A DNA stretch of 64,000 bases. Origin: Thermoguttaceae bacterium (GTDB taxonomy: Bacteria > Planctomycetota > Planctomycetia > Pirellulales > Thermoguttaceae). This document shows, piece by piece, positions 35,030 through 43,276 of the stretch. Under the pieces are notes generated by a model that worked only from the letters and a program-made list of their open reading frames with translations, was not told where the DNA came from and did no database searches. The translations under genes were made by a program, and so were the position numbers. The DNA lies in assembly GCA_017939795.1 (NCBI GenBank), contig JAGBAA010000143.1:62001-126000 (forward strand), read 5' to 3'. The number at the start of each line of letters is the position of its first letter. Positions within the stretch are counted from its first letter, which is position 1.

Positions 35030-35839
35030 TTATTTCAGGATGATACGGAAACCATGTCCGTAGCTGCGAAAGTTCGGCGCATAGTAGTTCCGATACGCAG
35101 ACCGGCAGAATCTGGCGTCTCCGTACCATCCGCCGCCGCGATAAACCCGGTTCACTCCGCGATCTGGACCATGAGGATCGATCGATGGACTGCCCGCGTA
35201 CGAGTCTTCCGCATACCAGTCCAGACACCATTCCCAGACGTTCCCATGCATATCGTGAATCCCCCACGCATTCGGTTTTTTCTGGCCGACCGGATGTGTT
35301 CTGTTTTCGCTGTTCGGTCCGAACCAGGCCATCTCTTCAAGGTTTCCCGCAAAGGGACCTGACGTTCCCGCACGGCAGGCATACTCCCACTGCGCTTCGG
35401 TCGGAAGCGTGACCGGGCTTCCAAGTTTTTCAGAGAGTTTCCGGCAGAATTCAATGCAGTCGACCCAGCCGACCTGTTCCACCGGGAGACGCTCGCCCCG
35501 GAAGACCCCCGGTTCGTTTCCCATGACACTTTTCCACATTTCCCGCGTCACTTCCGTCTCGAGCATCCAAAAACCGTCCGTCAGCGTGACTTCGTGCGGG
35601 AACTCGTCCGGGCACCTCCCCGATTCACTCTCCGGACTCCCCATCGTGAAGGACCCAGCAGGACACCATCGGAAAGCATACTCGATCCCGTCAGCAGTCT
35701 TCACTATCCGCATCCCGGCATCCGGTCCTGCTATTGGTTCTGCTATTGGTTCTGCTATTGGTTCTGCTTTCGGCTTTTCGGCATTGACAGAAAGAGTCCA
35801 CATAAAAAGAAGCACGGACACCATCAGAAAACGATTCAT
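35030..35839 (-). CDS. Secreted SUMF1/FGE-fold protein, probably not a formylglycine-generating enzyme
   Basis: A 269-residue exported protein. The start at 35839 has AGGAG six bases upstream and is followed by the signal peptide MNRFLMVSVLLFMWTLSVNA. The FGE-sulfatase fold is clear: FRWCPAGSFTMGSP, HEVTLTDGFWMLETEVTREMW, PVTLPTEAQWEYACRAGT, MHGNVWEWCLDWY and RVYRGGGWYGDARFCRSAYR. True FGEs have two redox Cys near this last motif; only the second (RFCRSAYR) is here, and the first is replaced (GGWYGDA), so formylglycine formation is doubtful and no sulfatase gene is in the window. A short I-A-E-P repeat follows the signal peptide. A decayed paralogue lies at 39038-39661. Confidence 0.85.
   Translation of the reverse strand: MNRFLMVSVLLFMWTLSVNAEKPKAEPIAEPIAEPIAGPDAGMRIVKTADGIEYAFRWCPAGSFTMGSPESESGRCPDEFPHEVTLTDGFWMLETEVTREMWKSVMGNEPGVFRGERLPVEQVGWVDCIEFCRKLSEKLGSPVTLPTEAQWEYACRAGTSGPFAGNLEEMAWFGPNSENRTHPVGQKKPNAWGIHDMHGNVWEWCLDWYAEDSYAGSPSIDPHGPDRGVNRVYRGGGWYGDARFCRSAYRNYYAPNFRSYGHGFRIILK
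35731..35766 (-). repeat. 12-bp tandem repeat (three perfect copies) in the SUMF1-fold gene
   Basis: The unit CTATTGGTTCTG is repeated three times and flanked by partial copies. It encodes the A-E-P-I repeat of the linker after the signal peptide and could vary in number by slippage without shifting the frame. Confidence 0.8.
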
Positions 35840-35874
35840 GAGCATCTCCTGGATCTTGGGGGGAGGGGGAATAA

Positions 35875-35890
35875 ATGAAGTATACTTCAT
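35875..35890. promoter_or_regulatory. 16-bp perfect palindrome before the SUMF1-fold gene, possible operator
   Basis: ATGAAGTATACTTCAT is fully self-complementary and lies directly downstream of the -10 box (35896-35891) of the minus-strand promoter, a usual place for a repressor site. The binding protein is unknown. Confidence 0.45.
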
Positions 35891-35918
35891 AGGATACGCA
35901 GAAACAGCGTTCTGTCAA
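35891..35918 (-). promoter_or_regulatory. Promoter for the SUMF1-fold gene
   Basis: Minus strand: perfect TTGACA (35918-35913), 16 bp, TATCCT (35896-35891). Confidence 0.6.
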
Positions 35919-36052
35919 GAGGAAGAGGCAGGCTTTCGTTTCAAAAGACGTAAATTTTCGCAAAAAAGGCTGAAAAGGACCTGAAGATCCCTTTCGGCTT
36001 CCTGATCCGTTTTGTTTGCGCAATTTTCTTTTTTTATTTGCTGGGTACCCCT

Positions 36053-36082
36053 CTGGAATATTTCGTGCGGATGTGGTATACT
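36053..36082 (+). promoter_or_regulatory. Promoter for the HEAT-DUF1080 gene
   Basis: TATACT (36077-36082) preceded by TGG, in a context nearly identical to the nadE and OppD promoters (ATGTGGTATA). The -35 box is weak (CTGGAA, 36053-36058, 18-bp spacer). Confidence 0.5.
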
Positions 36083-36133
36083 GGGTGAGTGTGTTGATCT
36101 TCCTGCCAAAATTTCCCCCGAATGGAGCCGTTT

Positions 36134-38503
36134 ATGTGCCGAAAAACCGTCCTTCCGCTCGCGCTTTCCCTCGTTCTGTCCCCGGTGTTCGTCTTCTGTC
36201 AGGAATTTTCTCCCGAAACGCAGAAAGCCATGCACGATTCCGTCCAACGCGCGTTTGAGACTGTTCGGTCTGGCGACCTTTCCCGGCTCGAGGAACTGGA
36301 AAAAATGCTCCTTGACCCCCGGCTCAATACGGCAGCGCGGACGGCATTGGAAAATCTCCCTGACCGTGCGGGAATTCCGACGCTCCGAAAAGGGCTTGGC
36401 TCCCCGCATGAAGAATGCGTCGCGGGGGCGATCTCCTCGCTTGGCATGATGGAAGACGCAGGTTCTCTCTCCCGTCTTGCGGATTTCGCGTCGTGCAAAT
36501 GCCATTCTGTCCGGATCCGGACGGCGGCACTTCGGGCACTCGGCAGGATCGGAGACCCGGAGGGACTTTCCGTGCTTCAAAATGCGCTGGGAGAAGACGA
36601 TCCGGCAATTCAGCGTGCTGCGGCAGACGGCATCTGTACTGCAGCTGGAAAGCTCGCCAGGTCCGGCTCGCAGGCTGACGCAAAAACCGCGGCGGAGTAT
36701 TTCCGGAGTGTTCGGAACGCGAAGATCGACTGCCCGACGACCCGGATCGCGCTTCAGCACGAACTGCTCCTGACCGGCGACGCCAGCCTTTTCCAGAGTC
36801 TTTTGCTCTCTCCGGACGATGACGATCTCCTTACCGTCCAGATCGTCCTGACGCAGATCGGTTCGACGCAGATGAATTCTACGCAGCCGGATCCGGACGC
36901 GCTTTTTCGGACGGTGTTTCAGACCCTCACGAGTCTTCCGGCGGAACGGCAGGAAAAGCTCCTCGCTACACTCGCAGTTTCCGAACGCAAAAGCCTCACG
37001 CCTTCTTTGCTCGCTCTTCGCGGAAACGCATCGGTCCCGCAGGTTCCTTTGCTCGCGGCACTTGGCCGTCTGAAAGACACTCGGGCACTCGATACGCTGA
37101 TCTGTGCACTTGGCTCGGACGACGAAACGCTCCGGGAAACGGCACTTGAGGGCATCTGCCGACTGGAACCGGAAGAGATCCAGGACGCTGTCGGGAAACT
37201 CCTCCAGAATGGGACGGCCCGGAAAATAGAACAGCTTGCGGCACTTGAGATCGTGCGGAACCTTTGGCTGAAGGCGCTTCTCCCGCAGGTAAAGCTTCTC
37301 ATGACGGACTCTCCTGATCCGCAAATCACCGCGTCAGCCATGAAAGTCTACTCGCAGATCCTCGTTCCCACACCGGGGGACATTGCGGAGTTCGCGACTG
37401 TTTTTGAAGTCCAGGAACGTTACCCGAAAGAGGTTTTTGAGTCTGCGATGGCGAATCTCTGCGTACGTTCATCCGCGAAATCCGAAACGATCGACTGTCT
37501 CGAAAAACTTTACCCGGACGACCCCGTCACGCTCGTTCGCCGGGTCGGTACCGTTGGTGGAAAAGAGGGGGCGGAGCTGCTCGGAAAGTATGCGGAAACG
37601 TACGCAAAAAAGTATGCGCAGGACGGCTCGGAAAGCGCGATCGCGGTGGTGGACGAAGCGACGAAGATACTCGGAAAGTGGCCGACTGCCGATGCAGGGA
37701 CCGTTCTGGAACGTTTGGCCGTCACGCTCCCGGAGGGAAAATTCAGGACTCGTGCCCTTCGCGGCAGCCTCCGGATCCTGCGACAGATGGGGATGACGCC
37801 GTTGGAAAAACGCCGAATGCTCAGCAACGCGCTCGCCATGACGGATGGGAAACCAGAGGAAAGAGCGCGTTTCGCGGAAATGATCCCGGAATTCGAGAAA
37901 CGATTCCCGGAACGCCCGCTTTTTAACGGGAAAGACTTCACCGGATGGGAGATGCTCACGGACGTTTTCCGGATCGAGGATGGCGCGATCGTCGGCGGGA
38001 ATTTCGAGACCGGCGTGGACCGGAATCAGTTCCTCACCACGACGGAACGTTTCGGGGATTTCTATCTGCGGCTCGAATGCAAGATCATCGATGCTCCGGG
38101 CAATGCGCGAAAAGACGGAAACGCGGGGATCCAGATCCGCTCGGAACGCATTCCGGGAAATCATGAAATGATCGGCTACCAGGCCGACATGACGTCTGAT
38201 GGAAGCTACTGGGGACACCTTTACGATGAATCGCGCCGGCGCAGGATGCTTCAGACGCCGGATCCGGAGCTGGTGCGGTCCATCTGGAAACCGAATGACT
38301 GGAACCGATACGAGATCCTCTGCCAGGGACGGAATGTGCGGATCTTCCTGAACGGGGTCGAGACGGTGAACTACACGGAAACGGACGAAACGCTCGTGCA
38401 GACGGGCCTGATCGGACTTCAGATCCACGCCGGCGGTCCTGCGAGGGCGTACTATCGCAATATTTTCATCACGACCGACGCAACGAATGACTCCCGCTGG
38501 TAG
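36134..38503 (+). CDS. Exported HEAT-repeat protein with C-terminal DUF1080 (3-keto-disaccharide hydrolase-like) domain
   Basis: A 789-residue protein. The start at 36134 (MCRKTVLPLALSLVLSPVFV) has GGAG a few bases upstream and gives a good signal peptide; an ATG at 36122 would add four residues. Residues about 45-590 are alpha-helical HEAT-like repeats (IRTAALRALGRIGDPEGL; TLRETALEGICRLEPEEI). From about 597 the DUF1080 lectin/hydrolase-like sandwich begins (PLFNGKDFTGWEM), with DGNAGIQIRSER, YQADM, WNRYEILCQGRNVRIFLNGV and GLIGLQIHAGG. DUF1080 proteins are thought to act on or bind sugars such as 3-keto-glycosides; the HEAT part is probably a protein-binding scaffold. The actual substrate is unknown. 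Confidence 0.85.
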   Translation: MCRKTVLPLALSLVLSPVFVFCQEFSPETQKAMHDSVQRAFETVRSGDLSRLEELEKMLLDPRLNTAARTALENLPDRAGIPTLRKGLGSPHEECVAGAISSLGMMEDAGSLSRLADFASCKCHSVRIRTAALRALGRIGDPEGLSVLQNALGEDDPAIQRAAADGICTAAGKLARSGSQADAKTAAEYFRSVRNAKIDCPTTRIALQHELLLTGDASLFQSLLLSPDDDDLLTVQIVLTQIGSTQMNSTQPDPDALFRTVFQTLTSLPAERQEKLLATLAVSERKSLTPSLLALRGNASVPQVPLLAALGRLKDTRALDTLICALGSDDETLRETALEGICRLEPEEIQDAVGKLLQNGTARKIEQLAALEIVRNLWLKALLPQVKLLMTDSPDPQITASAMKVYSQILVPTPGDIAEFATVFEVQERYPKEVFESAMANLCVRSSAKSETIDCLEKLYPDDPVTLVRRVGTVGGKEGAELLGKYAETYAKKYAQDGSESAIAVVDEATKILGKWPTADAGTVLERLAVTLPEGKFRTRALRGSLRILRQMGMTPLEKRRMLSNALAMTDGKPEERARFAEMIPEFEKRFPERPLFNGKDFTGWEMLTDVFRIEDGAIVGGNFETGVDRNQFLTTTERFGDFYLRLECKIIDAPGNARKDGNAGIQIRSERIPGNHEMIGYQADMTSDGSYWGHLYDESRRRRMLQTPDPELVRSIWKPNDWNRYEILCQGRNVRIFLNGVETVNYTETDETLVQTGLIGLQIHAGGPARAYYRNIFITTDATNDSRW

Positions 38504-38871
38504 AGAGACTCCGAAAAAAAGACCGGCCTGAAACCCTCCGTCTCGTTTCGCTCGCCATCCCTCTTGGGATGAGGGGCTTCTTGCGTGCGGGTCCACTCAT
38601 TCAGCCTCCCCTTTGGGGGGAGGGGGACCGTCGAAGACGGTGGAAGGGGTTCGTTGCGTTTTTTACGAACTCCACACCCAAAGGACGCCCTGCGCCAGTT
38701 TTGAAATTCACGCAGATTCCATTTTCGTTCCGAGGCGCAATGGTTTTGCTGAGGACACAAAAGAGGTTGGGGAGACATCTTTTTTGAATACTCGAGATTT
38801 TCAAAGAGTTCACCCAGCCCCGTCAGACCTTCAGTCTGCCGCTCCTTCTAAAGGAAATGCTTTTTTGGGGT
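38504..38871. other. Intergenic stretch dominated by module R1 copy 2
   Basis: 38622-38845 is the module. The rest, at 38504-38621, is GC-rich with a CCTCCCCTTTGGGGGGAGGGGG inverted-repeat patch. Open frames on both strands here come from repeat DNA, not a supported gene. Confidence 0.6.
38622..38845 (-). repeat. Dispersed intergenic module R1, copy 2 (about 224 bp)
   Basis: The reverse complement aligns with 10581-10805 throughout. It sits directly before the ISL3 transposase relic. Confidence 0.85.
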
Positions 38872-39034
38872 TCATCCGACAAGTGCGTACCGTGTTTGAT
38901 GGATATTGAGGATTTTCAGGCGGAAGTACGTTGGGTCGCGGAAGCCGTAGGATCGACGTTTGAGGGTTTTGATTTTGTTGTTCATACCTTCGAGCGGACC
39001 AGTCGAAATTGGGTATGCGTACCAGGAAAGGAGG
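38872..39034 (-). mobile_element. Relic of an ISL3-family transposase (C-terminal end only)
   Basis: The minus strand encodes about 50 residues, WYAYPISTGPLEGMNNKIKT, then KRRSYGFRDPTYFRLKIL and ending RYALVG before TGA. The S-T-G-P-x-E-G-x-N-N-K-I-K and Y-G-F-R-D blocks are characteristic of the end of ISL3-type transposases, including the last catalytic Glu. The homology breaks off at about 39034, where SUMF1-like sequence begins on the other strand, so only the 3' end of the transposase gene survives. Confidence 0.75.
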
Positions 39035-39037
39035 ACG

Positions 39038-39661
<624 letters not shown>

Positions 39662-39727
39662 AAACATCAAAAAGCGTTCGAGGGGGAGCCGAGAGGGAAA
39701 CGGTTTCCAGATATTTTCCTTTCACGG
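39662..39727 (+). repeat. Intergenic module R3, second copy
   Basis: AACATCAAAAAG, GAGGG-GAAAC and a TTTTCCTTTCACGG end correspond to 12222-12285, but the hairpin is imperfect here. Confidence 0.5.
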
Positions 39728-39740
39728 AGTGTTGTTAAGT

Positions 39741-39775
39741 CCCCCCCTTGAATTTTGTTGTATATCTGCTAAAAT
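39741..39775 (+). promoter_or_regulatory. C-tract promoter for the caspase-LRR gene
   Basis: Seven C (39741-39747) directly followed by TTGAAT (39748-39753), 16 bp, TAAAAT (39770-39775); the ATG is at 39854. Confidence 0.6.
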
Positions 39776-39853
39776 CAAAGCAGTATTTCTGTATACTTTA
39801 TGGAATAAAAATGGAACAGCATTTTGAGATTCCTTGAAATTTGGGGCAGGACC

Positions 39854-41779
39854 ATGAAAAAATTCATTCTTGTGTTTATTTTGTTCCTCCTTCCGGTGCT
39901 TGTGCTTGCGGAAGAAGCCGTCCGGACGTGGACGACATCGGCGGGAAAGGAAATGCCCGGCGTGTGGGAGATTGAGAAGGACACCGACGAGGAAAAGATC
40001 CACATCCGTTCCAACGGCAAGCTCTACCGTGTGAAGGTGGAGAAGCTCTCCGAGGCGGACCAGACGTACATTGCGGAGAAGCGTGCTGCAAGCCGTTCCA
40101 TTGACGATGACGCGTTCGAAGAAGTAGTCGAGGAGCCCGAGGCCGGCGAAAAAGCGATCGTGGTCGCGGATCGGGAAGGTTTGCGTGAGGAGGCGCATCG
40201 TTACGCGCTTTTGATCGGCGTGAACGAGTACAATAAGCCGATCTCCTCTCTGAAATTCTGCATGAACGACATGAAGTACCTTGCCGAGACGTTCGAGGCG
40301 ATCGGTTTTCAGCGTGAGAACATTACGCTCATGACGGACGAGTCGGCCTCTGATCTGCGTCCGACGAAGAACAATATTCTGAATCAGGTCGAAATGCTCT
40401 GCGAGATGATGAGTCCGGAAGACCTTCTGATCATCGCATTCAGCGGCCACGGGGTGATGGTCGACGGGAAAGCGTACCTTTGTCCGGGTGACGCGAACGC
40501 GGAAAACGCGGATTCACTCGTTTCCCGCGACTGGGTCTACGAACAGCTGGAAACCTCACAGGCGGCGCAGAAACTCATGATCGTGGACGCGTGCCGAAAC
40601 GAAATTACGATCGCGGGTTCGAAATCGTTTGGAAACGCGAGGACGCTGGAAGACCCGACGGGCGCGCAGGGAAAAGGGTTCGTTCTTCTCGCGTCATGCC
40701 GGCCGAAGCAGGTTTCGTGGGATATGCCAGAACTGAAACACGGAGTCTTCACGCACTTTCTTGCCGAGGGCCTCCGCGGCGGCGCGAAAAATGACGAAGG
40801 TTACGTCTCCATTCTCGCGCTTGCGGACTACGCGAGCCAGAAGACCAAAACGTACGTCCACCGCAACCTGAACACACTCCAGGTCCCGATGGTCCAGATG
40901 CCGGACGAAATGACGAACTTCCTCCTCGCGAAACTGGAAACAGAACCGGTAACCACAGGATTTACGGAATCCACTCCAGTCACTCCAGTTTCTGAACCCA
41001 CCTCTGAGCTATCGCAGGCCGAAATCGACGAACTGAAAAAACAGCTTGACGGCAAGTTTGAATACAAAATTTCCGAAGGTTCCGTCACCATCACAAAATA
41101 CACCGGCTCCGCCTCCGCCGTCGAGATCCCCTACGGCGTGACGAGTATTGGAGATGAAGCGTTCCGCTGGCACGACAGCCTCACGTCTGTGACGATCCCT
41201 GACAGCGTGACGAGCATTGGAAATGAAGCGTTCGACGGCTGCCACAGCCTCACGTCGGTAACGATCCCCAACAGCGTGACGAGCATTGGAGATTCCGCGT
41301 TCAGTGGCTGCTCCAGCCTCACGTCGGTGACGATCCCCGACAGCGTGACGAGCATTGGCGGCGGTCCATTTGCCGAGTGCAATAGACTGACCGAGATCCG
41401 TGTCTCTGCGGGCAATACGCATTTCAAGAGTGTAGACGGCATCCTGTTCACCGCCGACGGCAAAACGCTCATTCAGTTCCCGAAAGGCAAGTACCTCACC
41501 GAATACACCATCCCCGACAGCGTGACGAGCATTGGAAATGAAGCGTTCAGCTGGTGCGAGAGCCTCACGTCGGTGACGATCCCCGACAGCGTGACGAGCA
41601 TTGGAAATTCCGCGTTCTACTGGTGCAAGAGCCTCACGTCGGTGACGATCCCCGAAAGCGTGACGAGCATTGGAGATTTCGCGTTCTGGGGCTGCAAGAG
41701 CCTCACGATCTACGGTGAAGTCGGGTCGGAGGCAGAGAGGTATGCGAAGAAGGAGGGGATCAAGTTTCAGGCAGAGTAG
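39854..41779 (+). CDS. Exported caspase-like protease with N-terminal SHD1-like domain and C-terminal BspA-type leucine-rich repeats
   Basis: A 641-residue protein; the start at 39854 is chosen because MKKFILVFILFLLPVLVLA is a clear signal peptide after an AGG Shine-Dalgarno. Residues about 24-74 resemble an SHD1 domain (RTWTTSAGKE, VEKLSEADQTYI). Residues about 115-345 are a peptidase C14/caspase fold: RYALLIGVNEY, then the dyad H199 in IAFSGHGV and C247 in MIVDACRN, and LKHGVFTHFLAEGL. So it should be an active caspase relative (orthocaspase), usually cutting after Arg/Lys. From about 410 there are 23-residue leucine-rich repeats (SVTSIGNEAF, SLTSVTIPD), almost identical at DNA level, as in BspA surface proteins. 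Export of a caspase with a binding repeat domain is unusual. Substrates are unknown. Confidence 0.87.
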   Translation: MKKFILVFILFLLPVLVLAEEAVRTWTTSAGKEMPGVWEIEKDTDEEKIHIRSNGKLYRVKVEKLSEADQTYIAEKRAASRSIDDDAFEEVVEEPEAGEKAIVVADREGLREEAHRYALLIGVNEYNKPISSLKFCMNDMKYLAETFEAIGFQRENITLMTDESASDLRPTKNNILNQVEMLCEMMSPEDLLIIAFSGHGVMVDGKAYLCPGDANAENADSLVSRDWVYEQLETSQAAQKLMIVDACRNEITIAGSKSFGNARTLEDPTGAQGKGFVLLASCRPKQVSWDMPELKHGVFTHFLAEGLRGGAKNDEGYVSILALADYASQKTKTYVHRNLNTLQVPMVQMPDEMTNFLLAKLETEPVTTGFTESTPVTPVSEPTSELSQAEIDELKKQLDGKFEYKISEGSVTITKYTGSASAVEIPYGVTSIGDEAFRWHDSLTSVTIPDSVTSIGNEAFDGCHSLTSVTIPNSVTSIGDSAFSGCSSLTSVTIPDSVTSIGGGPFAECNRLTEIRVSAGNTHFKSVDGILFTADGKTLIQFPKGKYLTEYTIPDSVTSIGNEAFSWCESLTSVTIPDSVTSIGNSAFYWCKSLTSVTIPESVTSIGDFAFWGCKSLTIYGEVGSEAERYAKKEGIKFQAE

Positions 41780-41809
41780 CGGTCTGGGGTGATGTTTTTT
41801 TTCATGCGG

Positions 41810-41885
41810 AGGCGCGGAGGACGCGGAGAGGGGGAGAGTCGGTCTTCTCTTTCGGCGTCCTTTGCGCCTCAAGCCGTCTTTTTTT
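41810..41885 (+). terminator. Terminator after the caspase-LRR gene
   Basis: A 15-bp stem with two mismatches, AGGCGCGGAGGACGC (41810-41824) and GCGTCCTTTGCGCCT (41855-41869), followed within nine bases by a run of T. Confidence 0.55.
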
Positions 41886-42049
41886 CAAATATTTTGACAA
41901 TTTTCTGCTTTTTTATGGAATTTTCTCAAAAAAATTAAAGTTTTGACCTAGCACAACGATCCAAAATCCGCTATACTTCCCGCAAATTAGAAAAAATGGG
42001 TAACGGATCCGGTTCCGGGTCACGTTTTTTATTCAGGGAGAGATTTTCC

Positions 42050-43141
42050 ATGACGTTCAATTTGAAAAAATTTGGTTTGGCACTGGCGGCCTGTCTGTTT
42101 TTCCATACGGCGGTTTCTGTATCCGCAGAAGACCTGACCCCTTGGCTCGTGACTGAAAAAGATGGTCCGTGGTTTATTTCGGTCTGCACGTTCGCGAATC
42201 CCGATCCGCAGATCGCTGCCGATCAGGCGGTTGCGCTGGTTAAGGAACTTCGTCAGGATTTCCGTCTTCCGGCTTTCATTTACGTGAAAGAATCCGGTGA
42301 AGGCAAAACGATGGAAGGCCGTCCGTATTATGTCGTGGATTCTGAAAATCCGGAAGCCGCTCCGCGCATTTCGACGACGTACACGTACATGACCCCGTCC
42401 ATGACGCATGAATTTGCCGTTCTGGTCGGAAACTTCACGTCTGTGGAAGATCCCCGTGCCCAGCGTGCTCTGACGACGATCCGTCCGCTGCGCCCCAAGT
42501 GCATGTCCGGGAACGATTCGATCCATCCGATGATTAGTCAGGACAAAAATGCACCGCTTTCCCGCGCGTTCATCACGTCGAACCCGCTCCTCTCCCGTGA
42601 ACATTTCGTCAACTCCGGTCTTGACCCGGTCGTGCTTGCCGCCAATCAGGACATCAAACGCTACTCCCTGCTCGACTGCCCCGGCAAATACACGGTCCAG
42701 GTCGCGGTCCTGAAGGGCGTCACGACACTGAATCAGCAGCGGATCGCCGAGATCAAAGCCAATGATGCACGCGGACTTTCCATCAAAGGCCAGACGCTGA
42801 GTGAAGCGGACGAAAAAGCCGTCAAACTCTGCGACGCACTTCGCGCCAAAGGGATCGAAGCCTACGTTTTCCGTGACCGCTACGCCAGTATCGTCACCGT
42901 CGGCAGTTTTGATTTCGTCGGCGAAGAAGTCAACGGTCAGTTCACCTTCCGTCCGGAGATCCTGAAGGTCATCCAGCAGTTCAGCCCCTCCATCGACCCC
43001 AAACAGTCGGGCGTGGCGAGCATCAAGCGCAAGACCCTCCGCGATATTCCGGGACGCCCAGCGAAAAAAGACGTCGAAGGGATCATGTTCGACCTTTCTC
43101 CGCGTGTTGTCCAGGTCCCGCGCCGCCCGGTCCTGAACTAA
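42050..43141 (+). CDS. Exported protein with two SPOR-like modules, function unknown
   Basis: A 363-residue protein, family name not recognised. AGGGAGAG precedes the ATG at 42050 and the signal peptide is FGLALAACLFFHTAVSVSA. Two segments look like SPOR-type beta-alpha-beta modules: GPWFISVCTFANPDPQIA through FAVLVGNFTSVEDPRAQ (about 33-150), and GKYTVQVAVLKGV through YASIVTVGSFD (about 221-300). Both pair a strand starting the module with an I/V-x-V-G-x-F strand at its end. SPOR domains bind denuded peptidoglycan, so a wall- or division-related role is possible. A basic Pro/Arg-rich tail ends the protein. TATACT at 41972-41977 may be its -10 box, but no well-spaced -35 is seen. Confidence 0.7.
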   Translation: MTFNLKKFGLALAACLFFHTAVSVSAEDLTPWLVTEKDGPWFISVCTFANPDPQIAADQAVALVKELRQDFRLPAFIYVKESGEGKTMEGRPYYVVDSENPEAAPRISTTYTYMTPSMTHEFAVLVGNFTSVEDPRAQRALTTIRPLRPKCMSGNDSIHPMISQDKNAPLSRAFITSNPLLSREHFVNSGLDPVVLAANQDIKRYSLLDCPGKYTVQVAVLKGVTTLNQQRIAEIKANDARGLSIKGQTLSEADEKAVKLCDALRAKGIEAYVFRDRYASIVTVGSFDFVGEEVNGQFTFRPEILKVIQQFSPSIDPKQSGVASIKRKTLRDIPGRPAKKDVEGIMFDLSPRVVQVPRRPVLN

Positions 43142-43180
43142 ACCGATTCTGGTTCGTACCGATTGGACCCATCAAAAGAA

Positions 43181-43225
43181 AAACCGTGAGAGAAACTCTT
43201 TTTGAGTCTCTTTCACGGTCTTTTT
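43181..43225. terminator. Terminator between convergent genes (SPOR-like gene and purN)
   Basis: ACCGTGAGAGAAACTC (43183-43198) pairs with GAGTCTCTTTCACGGT (43204-43219), with A and T runs on the two sides. Confidence 0.85.
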
Positions 43226-43276
43226 GTGGGCATTCCTTCCGAAAAACTCCCGTAACGGGATCGAAAGCTTTCCGGC

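Noticed and set aside
35030-35839. Calling this gene a formylglycine-generating enzyme for sulfatases
   Set aside because: One of the two redox Cys is absent and no sulfatase is nearby; only the fold is claimed.
41101-41720. The regular DNA repeats in the caspase gene as a CRISPR-like or satellite array
   Set aside because: They are in frame and encode 23-residue leucine-rich repeats.
41943-41977. TTGACC and TATACT as a promoter for the SPOR-like gene
   Set aside because: The spacer is 23 bp, too long for a standard sigma-70 promoter; only the -10-like box is mentioned.
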